Source: an uncultured Ruminococcus sp. (GTDB lineage: Bacteria; Bacillota; Clostridia; Oscillospirales; Acutalibacteraceae). Taken from it: a DNA stretch of 11,009 bases. Positions 1-6,155 of the stretch are shown in pieces (the first letter of the stretch is position 1; every line of letters begins with the position of its first letter). The notes beneath the pieces were generated by a model. That model worked only from the letters and a program-made list of their open reading frames with translations, was not told where the DNA came from and did no database searches. The DNA is taken from assembly GCA_902767285.1 (NCBI GenBank), contig CACXHC010000270.1:1-11009 (forward strand), in the 5' to 3' direction. A program made the position numbers and the translations under genes.

Positions 1-56
1 AAAAGTTTTTTGGAAAGGGTTTGGGAAAACCTTTTTTTCAAAAAAGGTTTTCCCAA
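1..56. repeat. A/T hairpin repeat, module D (copy at window start)
   Basis: Bases 1-22 match the lead-in of the copy at 6491-6514, and bases 21-56 form a near-perfect palindrome. The arms TTGGGAAAACC and GGTTTTCCCAA enclose a T7-C-A6 apex, giving about 17 paired bases. The same module recurs at 6491-6545 and, cut by the window edge, at 10986-11009. It probably belongs to a composite element that continues to the left of the window. No coding potential is seen. Bases 57-122 between this hairpin and the next hold nothing I can identify. Confidence 0.8.
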
Positions 57-122
57 GAAAAGCCAATTTTTCACAGCACCTTTTTTTGATATAAAATAAA
101 AAGCAATACTTACCTCACATTT

Positions 123-194
123 ACAAAAAGTTTTTTTGCTTCTTTTTTTTCAAAAAAAGAAGCGAGGGGGTTTGGGGGGCGAGCAGCCCCCCAA
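123..194 (-). repeat. Inverted module A plus GC-rich hairpin downstream of mazF; possible terminator
   Basis: Two hairpins follow the mazF stop on the minus strand. The GC-rich one (172-194) pairs TTGGGGGGC with GCCCCCCAA around a 5-nt loop, a 9-bp stem starting 12 nt past the stop. The second (138-163) pairs GCTTC plus T7 with A7 plus GAAGC. A run like CAAAAAAACTTTTT lies beyond it on the minus strand. The same order, GC-rich hairpin then GAAG hairpin then CAAAAAAACTTT, follows glmS at 10627-10687. The element therefore sits in the same relation to both genes. A terminator role is inferred; the GC stem is not directly followed by a U-tract. Confidence 0.7.
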
Positions 195-206
195 CAGAAG
201 CAAAGG

Positions 207-557
207 TTAGTTGTGGGGTAAACCGAAGCTAATGGAGATAGCTTCATCAACTTTGCCCATAGAACCGACATCAAGGCAGCCCATACGCTCTTTGAGTCTG
301 CGTTTATCGATAGTACGTATCTGTTCAAGAAGTATAACGCTGTCTTTAGCAAGACCGCCGGACACAGCATTTACCTTAATATGTGTGGGCAAACTCGCCT
401 TATCGTGACGGCTGGTTATTGCGGCGGCGATAACAGTAGGACTGTATTTATTACCGATGTCGTTCTGAACAATCAGTACAGGTCTGATTCCGCCTTGCTC
501 CGAGCCAACAACAGGACTTAAATCTGCATAATAAATTTCTCCTCTTTTTACATTCAC
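207..557 (-). CDS. mazF: MazF/PemK-family toxin endoribonuclease (orphan)
   Basis: This is a 116-residue MazF/NdoA-type toxin. The family are homodimeric cytoplasmic ribonucleases that cut single-stranded mRNA at short motifs and are held in check by a MazE-type antitoxin. The N-terminus [32 protein letters not shown] (R25) and AAAITS (T48) are hallmark segments. R25 and T48 correspond to the catalytic Arg and Thr known in Bacillus MazF, and [17 protein letters not shown] and [12 protein letters not shown] follow. I chose the GTG at 557 because GGAG (567-570) stands 9 nt before it and it gives the family length and numbering. The ATG at 566 directly abuts GGAG, and longer forms add an unrelated 38-41 residue leader. 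No antitoxin gene lies beside it; upstream is a divergent metallophosphoesterase. I could not assign its promoter. Confidence 0.93.
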   Translation of the reverse strand: MNVKRGEIYYADLSPVVGSEQGGIRPVLIVQNDIGNKYSPTVIAAAITSRHDKASLPTHIKVNAVSGGLAKDSVILLEQIRTIDKRRLKERMGCLDVGSMGKVDEAISISFGLPHN

Positions 558-589
558 ATCTTTCATCTCCAAATCTGAAAAAGTATTGT

Positions 590-605
590 TGCCGTTTAAA
601 CGGCA
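590..605. promoter_or_regulatory. 16-bp perfect palindrome in the mazF leader
   Basis: TGCCGTTTAAACGGCA is a perfect inverted repeat without a spacer, lying 33-48 nt upstream of the chosen mazF GTG. Its length and symmetry suit a dimeric repressor operator, and MazF loci are commonly autoregulated by a MazE-type protein. No candidate regulator is encoded in the window, so function is inference. Confidence 0.45.
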
Positions 606-729
606 TTGGTTAATCTTTTCATCTCTATTGTGGGTCAGTAAGAGATTAAATATACACAAAATCAAATATAATTTTTTCAACCACCTAATATATATTATTT
701 CTCAAAATAATAAAATGTTTCACGGCATA

Positions 730-758
730 TTGACTTTTTTTGAATTATGTTTCATAAT
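730..758 (+). promoter_or_regulatory. Sigma-A-type promoter of the metallophosphoesterase-aminotransferase-trpS operon
   Basis: TTGACT (730-735) and CATAAT (753-758) are separated by 17 bp. The expected start near 765 gives a leader of about 30 nt before the ATG at 796. Confidence 0.7.
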
Positions 759-795
759 GATATATGTATTTTTTTATGGAAGGAGCAGAGCAATA

Positions 796-1266
796 ATGCA
801 AATACTTGTGGTGTCTGATTCTCATGGAGATTTTAACACTCTCAATAAGCTTATAAGAACTAAGCCTAAAGCTGAAGTCGTTATCTTTTGCGGTGACGGT
901 GTCGAGGATTTTATGGAAGTTAAGAAAAATTATCCCGACAAAATGTTCATCGGTGTTAGAGGTAACTGCGATTGGGGCAGTCAACTGCCTAATATCGAAA
1001 TCGTTACAATTGCCGGAAAGAAAATCTACATAACGCATGGTCATATCCAAAATGTAAAATATTATCTTGATGGTCTTAAAAATGCTGCAAGAGAACAAAA
1101 TGCAGATATTGCTCTTTACGGTCATACGCATGAAGCTAATATCGAACACGATGACGGCTTATGGATAATGAATCCCGGCTGTGTGCATCGTTCGGAACGC
1201 AGTTACGGACTAATCGACATACAAAACGGCGAAATCCTCATGAATACGGCAATCTTTCCGCTTTAA
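796..1266 (+). CDS. yfcE: YfcE/MJ0936-type metallophosphoesterase
   Basis: A 156-residue cytoplasmic calcineurin-like phosphoesterase. All metal-binding blocks of the YfcE family are present in order: D8-S-H10, GD34, GN57CD, TH81GH83 and GH110TH112. These ligate two divalent metals. YfcE proteins act as phosphodiesterases on artificial substrates, but the natural substrate is generally unknown, and it cannot be read from the sequence here. I start at ATG 796 because the protein then begins MQILVVSDSHGD, as the family does, and AGGAG (781-785) stands 10 nt before it. The open frame reaches further upstream through the promoter, but that extension is not family sequence. It is the first gene of an operon, with 22 nt before the aminotransferase. 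Confidence 0.92.
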   Translation: MQILVVSDSHGDFNTLNKLIRTKPKAEVVIFCGDGVEDFMEVKKNYPDKMFIGVRGNCDWGSQLPNIEIVTIAGKKIYITHGHIQNVKYYLDGLKNAAREQNADIALYGHTHEANIEHDDGLWIMNPGCVHRSERSYGLIDIQNGEILMNTAIFPL

Positions 1267-1288
1267 TCTTTTTTTGGAGTTGTTCAAT

Positions 1289-2473
1289 ATGAAATATACT
1301 TTCTCAGACAGAGTTCAATCACTTAAACCATCGGCAATAAGAGAAATTTTTAAATATGCCGCAGACCCGACTGTTGTTTCGCTTTCTGCCGGAAATCCTG
1401 CTCCCGAAGCGTTTCCGACAAAAGCAATTGCCGAAATTTCCGCTCGAATTTTTCAAGATGACCCCATATCCGCTCTTCAATACAGTGTTACAGAAGGATA
1501 TGCTCCGCTGCGTGAGTTTATCTCTAAATATATGAAAGAAAAACACTCGGTCGGTTCCGAAAATGATGATATTTTAATTACTTCGGGTGCCCAGCAGATA
1601 ATGGATCTTGCATCTAAAGCGATCCTCAATGAGGGTGATGTTGTTGTATGCGAAAATCCTTCTTTCATAGGTTCTCTTAATACTTTTCGTTCATACAATG
1701 CCCGTCTTGTCGGTGTGCCTATCGAGAGTGACGGCATAAATATCGACGCTTTGGAGAAAACTCTTAAAACAGAAAAAAATATCAAATTCATATATACTAT
1801 ACCGAATTTTCAGAATCCTTCGGGCGTTACCATGAGTCTTGAAAAACGTCATGCCGTGTATGACCTTGCAAAAAAATACGGTGTGTTGATAATCGAGGAT
1901 AATCCCTATGGCGATCTTCGCTTTTCGGGAGAATTTCTGCCCTGCATAAAAAGTTTCGATGACGAAGGACTCGTGATATATTCGGGCAGTTTCTCAAAAG
2001 TTATATCTCCGGGAATGAGAGTCGGATTTACTATTGCTCCAAAAGAAATTATTCAAAAAATGGTAGTCTGCAAGCAGGGTCAGGACGTTCATACAAATAT
2101 TTGGTCGCAGTTGGTGTGCTGTGAGTTTCTTACAAAATACGATTTTGATGCACACCTCGAAATGCTCAGAAATGTTTATCGTGAAAAAGCCGCTTATACT
2201 ATGAAATTAATGGACGAAAATTTGCTTCCCAACATAACATATCAGAAAATTGATGGCGGTTTGTTCTTGTGGTGTGACTTGCCCGAAAGTGTCGATATGC
2301 AAAAATTCTGTCTTGACGCTGTTAAAAATAAAGTTTGCGTTGTTCCCGGCACGGCATTTATGGCTAATCCCGAGGACAAAACAAATTCGTTCAGAATAAA
2401 CTACTCTACCCCAACGAACGAACAATTGAAAAAAGGAATCCAAATCCTTGGAAAAATGGCAAAGGAGTTTTAA
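1289..2473 (+). CDS. PLP-dependent class I/II aminotransferase (2-aminoadipate/LysN-like subgroup)
   Basis: A 394-residue fold-type I PLP enzyme transferring amino groups between amino acids and 2-oxo acids. It matches the free-standing form of the aminotransferase domain also fused in MocR/GntR regulators. Landmarks are SLSAGNPAPE (31-40), LQYSVTEGYAPLRE (63-76), the phosphate-site SGAQQ (99-103), PNFQNPSG with N176 (172-179), EDNPYGDLRF (203-212) with D204 and Y207 contacting PLP, SGSFSKVISPGMRVG with Schiff-base K237 (232-246), and FRINYS with substrate-carboxylate R369. Substrate is uncertain: alpha-aminoadipate, aromatic or branched-chain amino acids are all known in this subgroup. Start: ATG 1289 with GGAG (1276-1279) 9 nt upstream; an in-frame TTG at 1274 overlaps that ribosome binding site and is unlikely. 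The end of the gene carries the trpS ribosome binding site. Confidence 0.93.
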   Translation: MKYTFSDRVQSLKPSAIREIFKYAADPTVVSLSAGNPAPEAFPTKAIAEISARIFQDDPISALQYSVTEGYAPLREFISKYMKEKHSVGSENDDILITSGAQQIMDLASKAILNEGDVVVCENPSFIGSLNTFRSYNARLVGVPIESDGINIDALEKTLKTEKNIKFIYTIPNFQNPSGVTMSLEKRHAVYDLAKKYGVLIIEDNPYGDLRFSGEFLPCIKSFDDEGLVIYSGSFSKVISPGMRVGFTIAPKEIIQKMVVCKQGQDVHTNIWSQLVCCEFLTKYDFDAHLEMLRNVYREKAAYTMKLMDENLLPNITYQKIDGGLFLWCDLPESVDMQKFCLDAVKNKVCVVPGTAFMANPEDKTNSFRINYSTPTNEQLKKGIQILGKMAKEF

Positions 2474-2478
2474 TTATT

Positions 2479-3480
2479 ATGGAAGAAAAGAAAAAAAGAG
2501 TTTTTAGTGCAATACAGCCTTCGGGAACTATTACTCTCGGAAATTATCTTGGAGCATTGAAAAATTGGAAATTTATGCAGGACGAGTTCGACTGCATTTT
2601 TGCTCTTGCCGACCTTCATACAATAACCGTTCGTCAAGAGCCGGCGACTTTCAGAAAAAATATTTATGATGCATATGCCTCGCTTCTTGCGTGCGGAATA
2701 GACCCCGAAAAAAGTCCGTTCTTTATTCAAAGTCATGTAACAACTCATGCTCAATTGGCGTGGGTTCTCAACTGTTACACCCAGTTCGGCGAGCTTTCCA
2801 GAATGACTCAGTTTAAAGATAAATCCGCAAAACACGCCGATAATGTCAACGCAGGTCTGTTTACTTATCCTGCACTTATGGCGGCGGATATTCTTCTTTA
2901 TCAAGCCGATATGGTGCCTGTGGGTGCCGATCAAAAACAGCACCTCGAACTTTCGAGAAATATCGCCGAGCGATTCAACGGAATTTACGGAAATGTTTTC
3001 AAAGTTCCCGAACCGTATATCGCCTCTAAAGGTGCGAGCGTGAAGAGTCTGCAAGACCCAACTAAAAAAATGAGCAAGTCCGATGAAAATCTTAACGGCT
3101 GTATTATGCTCAACGACTCGCCCGATATTATAATGAAAAAATTTAAAAGAGCCGTTACCGACAGTGATTCCAAAATTGTTTACGCTGAGGGCAAAGACGG
3201 CATAAATAATCTTATGGGTATTTATTCCACTATAACAGGAAAATCGTTTGAAGATATTGAAGCCGAGTTCGAGGGCAAAGGATACGGCGATTTCAAAACA
3301 GCAGTAGGCGAGGCGGTTGTTGAAGAACTTCGCCCTATTCAGGAGCGTTTTGTTAAGTATAGTGCCGATAAAGCATATATGCAGGAGTGCTATTCCAAAT
3401 CCGCAGAATTTGCTCAGAAAATTTCTCAGCGAACTCTTGATAAGGCTATGAAAAAAATCGGATTTGTTCCTCACGCATAA
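2479..3480 (+). CDS. trpS: Tryptophan--tRNA ligase
   Basis: A 333-residue class Ic aminoacyl-tRNA synthetase of usual bacterial length, charging tRNA-Trp with tryptophan using ATP. The N-terminus FSAIQPSG (9-16) is followed by the HIGH-equivalent TLGNYLG (19-25). Other family blocks are FALADLHTIT (41-50), the YPALMAADILLYQAD region (130-144) and VGADQKQHLELSRNIA (148-163). The second ATP signature is KKMSKSDEN (196-204). AAAGGAG (2461-2467) lies inside the end of the aminotransferase gene and 11 nt before the ATG; the two genes are only 5 nt apart, so they are probably co-transcribed. I see no T-box leader ahead of the operon, so tryptophan-responsive control is not evident. A hairpin terminator follows the stop. 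Confidence 0.97.
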   Translation: MEEKKKRVFSAIQPSGTITLGNYLGALKNWKFMQDEFDCIFALADLHTITVRQEPATFRKNIYDAYASLLACGIDPEKSPFFIQSHVTTHAQLAWVLNCYTQFGELSRMTQFKDKSAKHADNVNAGLFTYPALMAADILLYQADMVPVGADQKQHLELSRNIAERFNGIYGNVFKVPEPYIASKGASVKSLQDPTKKMSKSDENLNGCIMLNDSPDIIMKKFKRAVTDSDSKIVYAEGKDGINNLMGIYSTITGKSFEDIEAEFEGKGYGDFKTAVGEAVVEELRPIQERFVKYSADKAYMQECYSKSAEFAQKISQRTLDKAMKKIGFVPHA

Positions 3481-3492
3481 TGTAAAAAAATT

Positions 3493-3534
3493 CCGCTCGT
3501 AGAGAAATTTAATCTCTTCGAGCGGTTAATTTTA
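3493..3534 (+). terminator. Terminator after trpS
   Basis: The arms 3493-3505 and 3513-3525 (CCGCTCG..GAGA / TCTC..CGAGCGG) form a 13-bp stem with one T-T mismatch and a 7-nt loop. A U-rich tail (TTAATTTTAT) follows. It closes the operon that begins with the metallophosphoesterase. Confidence 0.75.
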
Positions 3535-3570
3535 TATAATTAAAAAAATGAACAAATTTCTAAAGATATA

Positions 3571-3599
3571 TTGACTTATTTTGAGTATTGATGTATTAT
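3571..3599 (+). promoter_or_regulatory. Sigma-A-type promoter of the sigma/zinc-ribbon gene
   Basis: TTGACT (3571-3576), 17 bp, TATTAT (3594-3599). It lies between the trpS terminator and the sigma gene. A start near 3606 leaves a leader of about 50 nt. Confidence 0.75.
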
Positions 3600-3655
3600 A
3601 GGAGTGGAGAATTTTGTTCAAAAAAGGGGATAGGCGAAATTAAGAGGTGTATGGA

Positions 3656-4645
3656 TTGTCTAAACATTCAAATTTTGATGAAATGACAGATGCTGAACTC
3701 GCTCTTTTTTATCAAAAAACATACAGCGATAACAAAGGTAACGAAGAGGCTTTTAATGTTTTGCTAAATCGATATATAAAATTGATACGCACCGTTGTAG
3801 GCAAGTACAGAATAGCCGGATTTGAAAATACGGATATGGAACAAGAGGGCGTATGCGGTTTTTTGAATGCGGTTTTGTCATTCAGTGATAAGGATGAAGG
3901 AATGTCGTTCAAAAATTACGCCATGCTGTGTGTGAACAGAAGATTCATAGATTTGATGAAAAGAAACGAAAATTCTAAAAATAAAGCTCTCAGTGAGTAT
4001 GTATCGATTGACGAAACGGATTTTGATGCCTCAAAATATGCTGAACTTATGGGGTCAAATCCCGAGGACGAGTATATAGACAAAGAGGATTTCGAGTCGC
4101 TGAGTAACTCTGTGTTGAAAAATCTTTCGGAAAAAGAGAAAAATATCATAAAATTGTATATGGACGGCTTGTCGTATGCTGAAATAGCGGATAAATTGGG
4201 TACGACTGAAAAATCGGTTAATGGTATGCTCTACCGATTAAGAAAAAAACTCAGAGGAGATAAACAAGGTAAACGATCTTCCGAAAAATCAAAGCGTTCG
4301 GGAGAGCGTGGAACTGTGGTTGCTTCAGACGACAGTTCTAACATATATTTAAAACAAAGAAATGAGGTAATCGAAATGTACGAGGACAAGACGCTTATTT
4401 GCAAAGATTGCGGTGCTGAGTTTGTTTTTTCCGCCGGTGAACAGGAATTTTTTGCAGAAAAGGGACTCCTTAATGAGCCGAAAAGATGTAAAAGCTGTAT
4501 AGCTGCTCGCAGAAATACAAGCAAAACATTTTATGAGGGAGTTTGTGCAGAATGTGGCGGCGTTGCAAGAGTAAAATTCCAGCCGAAAGAAGACCGTCCC
4601 ATCTATTGCAGTGAATGCTTTGCTAAAAAGAACGCAGATAAGTAA
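3656..4645 (+). CDS. SigH-like sigma-70 family factor fused to a C-terminal zinc-ribbon module
   Basis: A 329-residue protein. Residues 1-200 resemble the SigH/sigma-30 family: MSKHSNFDEMTDAELA, a region 2 with ENTDMEQEGVCGFLNAV (57-73) and SFKNYAMLCVNRRFIDLMKR (84-103), then a region 4 helix-turn-helix in LSEKEKNIIKLYMDGLSYAE onward (157-200). After a Lys/Ser-rich linker (201-240) comes MYEDKTLICKDCGAEFVF (241 on), with CxxC pairs at C249/C252, C278/C281, C297/C300 and C318/C321. This resembles small free-standing zinc-ribbon proteins. I chose TTG 3656 because AGAGGTG (3643-3649) is 6 nt upstream; an in-frame GTG at 3647 overlaps that site. An out-of-frame ATG at 3651 opens an 11-codon frame. 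The sigma half should bind RNA polymerase core and promoter DNA; the zinc-ribbon role is unknown. Sporulation or competence control is only suggested by SigH likeness. Confidence 0.85.
   Translation: MSKHSNFDEMTDAELALFYQKTYSDNKGNEEAFNVLLNRYIKLIRTVVGKYRIAGFENTDMEQEGVCGFLNAVLSFSDKDEGMSFKNYAMLCVNRRFIDLMKRNENSKNKALSEYVSIDETDFDASKYAELMGSNPEDEYIDKEDFESLSNSVLKNLSEKEKNIIKLYMDGLSYAEIADKLGTTEKSVNGMLYRLRKKLRGDKQGKRSSEKSKRSGERGTVVASDDSSNIYLKQRNEVIEMYEDKTLICKDCGAEFVFSAGEQEFFAEKGLLNEPKRCKSCIAARRNTSKTFYEGVCAECGGVARVKFQPKEDRPIYCSECFAKKNADK
4320..4349 (+). promoter_or_regulatory. Possible internal promoter ahead of the zinc-ribbon module
   Basis: TTGCTT (4320-4325) and TATATT (4344-4349) are 18 bp apart inside the linker-coding stretch of the sigma gene, 26 nt before the internal ATG at 4376. 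The match is moderate and may be chance in A/T-rich DNA. It would make the zinc-ribbon part separately expressible. Confidence 0.3.
4364..4378 (+). promoter_or_regulatory. Internal ribosome binding site and in-frame ATG for the zinc-ribbon part
   Basis: GAGG (4364-4367) stands 8 nt before an in-frame ATG (4376-4378). Starting there yields an 89-residue protein beginning MYEDKTLICKDCG, the usual beginning of stand-alone zinc-ribbon proteins of this kind as I know them. Two products from one gene are therefore possible: the full fusion and the short zinc-ribbon protein. Confidence 0.55.
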
Positions 4646-4767
4646 GGGTCAGCGATAAAAGTATTAGAGCAGTTCTCCATTTATGCCTTTTGCTGTATGT
4701 ACTGTACGCTTTGTTTAGAAGTCGCTCCTTTGAGGGCGGATTTTTAAAAGACCAAAAACAAAAATTG

Positions 4768-4800
4768 TCCCCCGGGGATTCGTTCTCCGAGGGATTTTTT
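4768..4800. terminator. Bidirectional terminator between the sigma gene and the GNAT gene
   Basis: The arms 4768-4778 and 4784-4794 (TCCCCCGGGGA / TCTCCGAGGGA) pair over 11 positions with one mismatch and one G-T pair around a 5-nt loop. On the plus strand ATTTTTTATAATTT follows. On the minus strand the hairpin is followed by CAATTTTTGTTTTT, so it can serve both convergent genes. Between the sigma stop and this hairpin (4646-4767) I see no gene, only a poor hairpin near 4722-4740. Confidence 0.8.
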
Positions 4801-4805
4801 ATAAT

Positions 4806-5237
4806 TTATTTTAGATTTTTTTCAAGCAGAATATGCGGGCAATACTCATCTAAGTACACATTTTCGCCGTTTGCGGGATAATAACCGAGATTTTCGTAAA
4901 ATTTACGCACTCTGCATTGTGCCGACAAAGCAATTTTTGAGCCACCTTCACCGATAATTAATTTTTCGGCTTCTTTCATTATTTCAGAGCCGAGATTTTG
5001 CCCTCTGTACTTTTGGTCAACGGCAACTCGACCGATCATGTAACAATTTTTCTCGTTGTTGAAGAAATATCGGCACACGGCAGCCGGATTTTTGTCTATA
5101 TATAAAACAAGATGCGTTGCGATGTTATCGGTATCATCAAATTCGACCGAAAATTTCTGCTCATTCAAAAAAACCTCGGCACGGATTCGTTTAGCGTCAT
5201 CATGAAGATACGAATATTTTGTTATAGTGTAGTTCAT
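4806..5237 (-). CDS. GNAT-family N-acetyltransferase (ElaA-like)
   Basis: A 143-residue single-domain acetyltransferase that would move the acetyl group of acetyl-CoA to an unknown amine. The N-terminal stretch RIRAEVFLNEQKFSVEFDDT (17-36), followed by D37 and THLVLY, resembles the VF..EQ....E.D..D...H pattern of ElaA-type proteins. The acetyl-CoA site is RVAVDQKYRGQNLGSEIMKE (70-89), with the R-G-Q-N-L-G pyrophosphate loop at 78-83. AQCRVRKFYENLGY (106-119) is the usual C-terminal GNAT block. GAGGTG (5243-5248) lies 5 nt before the ATG. The gene is convergent with the sigma gene and shares its terminator; its own promoter reads from 5283 leftward. Substrate and role cannot be told from the sequence. 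Confidence 0.9.
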   Translation of the reverse strand: MNYTITKYSYLHDDAKRIRAEVFLNEQKFSVEFDDTDNIATHLVLYIDKNPAAVCRYFFNNEKNCYMIGRVAVDQKYRGQNLGSEIMKEAEKLIIGEGGSKIALSAQCRVRKFYENLGYYPANGENVYLDEYCPHILLEKNLK

Positions 5238-5254
5238 TATATCACCTCAAAATT

Positions 5255-5283
5255 ATTATAGCATTTGCAAATTTTTTTGTAAA
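5255..5283 (-). promoter_or_regulatory. Promoter of the GNAT gene
   Basis: On the minus strand TTTACA (5283-5278), 17 bp, TATAAT (5260-5255), with an extended TGC directly before the -10. Transcription would begin close to 5248, leaving a leader of only about 11 nt that begins at the ribosome binding site. Confidence 0.75.
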
Positions 5284-5297
5284 GTCCGATATTGCTG

Positions 5298-5326
5298 TTG
5301 ACACCTAAATAACAAGAATATATAAT
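5298..5326 (+). promoter_or_regulatory. Full-consensus promoter of the LRR-dockerin gene
   Basis: TTGACA (5298-5303), exactly 17 bp, TATAAT (5321-5326): a perfect match to the sigma-A consensus. The expected start near 5333 leaves about 34 nt before the ATG. It diverges from the GNAT promoter, and the two -35 boxes are 14 bp apart. Confidence 0.85.
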
Positions 5327-5366
5327 AAAAAATGCAGTATAAAAATCAAAGTGAGTGTAAGAGTAT

Positions 5367-6155
5367 ATGAAAAAAATCGGTGCTGTTTTTTTATTATTAA
5401 TGATTTTTTTGCAAACAAACTTTCCGATAACGCAAGCAAAAGCCAACACATTTTGGGATTTTGAGTACGAATTACTAAACTCAAATACAATTGAGATAAC
5501 GAAATACACAGGTTCCGACAAAATTGTCAAAATTCCCGAAAGCATTGGCGGAAAAGACGTCTGTTACATTGGCTGGAACTCGTTCAAATCGTGTAGCACG
5601 GTCGAGGAGGTAATTATTCCGAACACAGTAACGGCTATCGGAAAATGGGCATTTAGTTATTGCGATTCGCTAAAGAAGGTCACATTATCTGAAAACATAA
5701 ATTCGATTAGTGAGTACGCATTTTCGGCGTGTCCGAATTTAACGGAAATTACGTTTCCAAGCTCCCTTAACTCAATAGGAAAAAACGCATTTTCGTTTTG
5801 CAGTAATCTTTCAAAAGTAACAATGCCCGATTCGATAAAATCTATTGGAGAGATGGCATTTTGCAACTGCCCCAAAATAACCGTTATATGCACCAAAGGT
5901 TCATTAGCCGAAAAGTACGCAGAAGAAAACTCAATAAGATGTATCACAACCGCACCATATCAGGCGGTAGGCGATGTTGACGGCGATGGAGCTGTCACCT
6001 CAGCAGACGCATTAATTATCGTCCGCCAAAGTATAGGCATAAATGACGGCTTTTCTCGTAAGTTCTCAGACATTGACGGCGACGGAGTTGTCACCTCCGC
6101 TGATGCTCTTTTTGTTTTACAGATGGCATCTTCTTTTTCTTCTTCTTTTTTTTGA
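5367..6155 (+). CDS. Secreted BspA-type leucine-rich-repeat protein with C-terminal type I dockerin
   Basis: 262 residues. A signal peptide (positive MKK, hydrophobic core 5-16, likely cleavage after A-K-A26) marks it as exported. Residues about 67-174 hold four or five BspA-type repeats of some 23 residues with the pattern I..IG..AF..C..L..V..P, as in AIGKWAFSYCDSLKKVTL (90-107). Residues 202-253 form a dockerin with two calcium loops: DVDGDGAVTSAD (D203, D205, D207, D214) and DIDGDGVVTSAD (D235, D237, D239, D246). Dockerins bind cohesins on scaffoldins, so cell-surface or cellulosome-like attachment is likely, and the LRR part probably binds protein or carbohydrate. The Shine-Dalgarno is poor despite a perfect promoter. 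The last residues (SSFSSSFF) and the TGA are encoded by a T-rich tract and a repeat hairpin, so the original C-terminus may have been replaced. Confidence 0.88.
   Translation: MKKIGAVFLLLMIFLQTNFPITQAKANTFWDFEYELLNSNTIEITKYTGSDKIVKIPESIGGKDVCYIGWNSFKSCSTVEEVIIPNTVTAIGKWAFSYCDSLKKVTLSENINSISEYAFSACPNLTEITFPSSLNSIGKNAFSFCSNLSKVTMPDSIKSIGEMAFCNCPKITVICTKGSLAEKYAEENSIRCITTAPYQAVGDVDGDGAVTSADALIIVRQSIGINDGFSRKFSDIDGDGVVTSADALFVLQMASSFSSSFF

Noticed and set aside
67..95. Extended -10 like sequence (TGATATAAA) on the plus strand that could drive antisense RNA across mazF
   Set aside because: The -35 region is poor and the transcript would meet strong hairpins at once; probably chance in A/T-rich DNA.
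110..370. Minus-strand open frame of 86 codons overlapping the mazF end
   Set aside because: It runs through repeat hairpins and overlaps mazF in another frame; no family resemblance and no ribosome binding site.
558..680. N-terminal extension of mazF by up to 41 residues from an upstream TTG
   Set aside because: MazF proteins begin at VKRGEIYY; the extension passes through the palindrome and leader DNA and has no properly spaced ribosome binding site.
680..800. T-box or other riboswitch ahead of the operon containing trpS
   Set aside because: The leader after the promoter is only about 30 nt and contains no T-box motif or large fold.
2470..3474. Long minus-strand open frame opposite trpS
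   Set aside because: A shadow of trpS; its translation has no recognisable family pattern, while the plus strand encodes an intact synthetase.
4690..4881. 63-codon plus-strand open frame after the sigma gene
   Set aside because: It crosses the bidirectional terminator and the end of the convergent GNAT gene, with no credible ribosome binding site.
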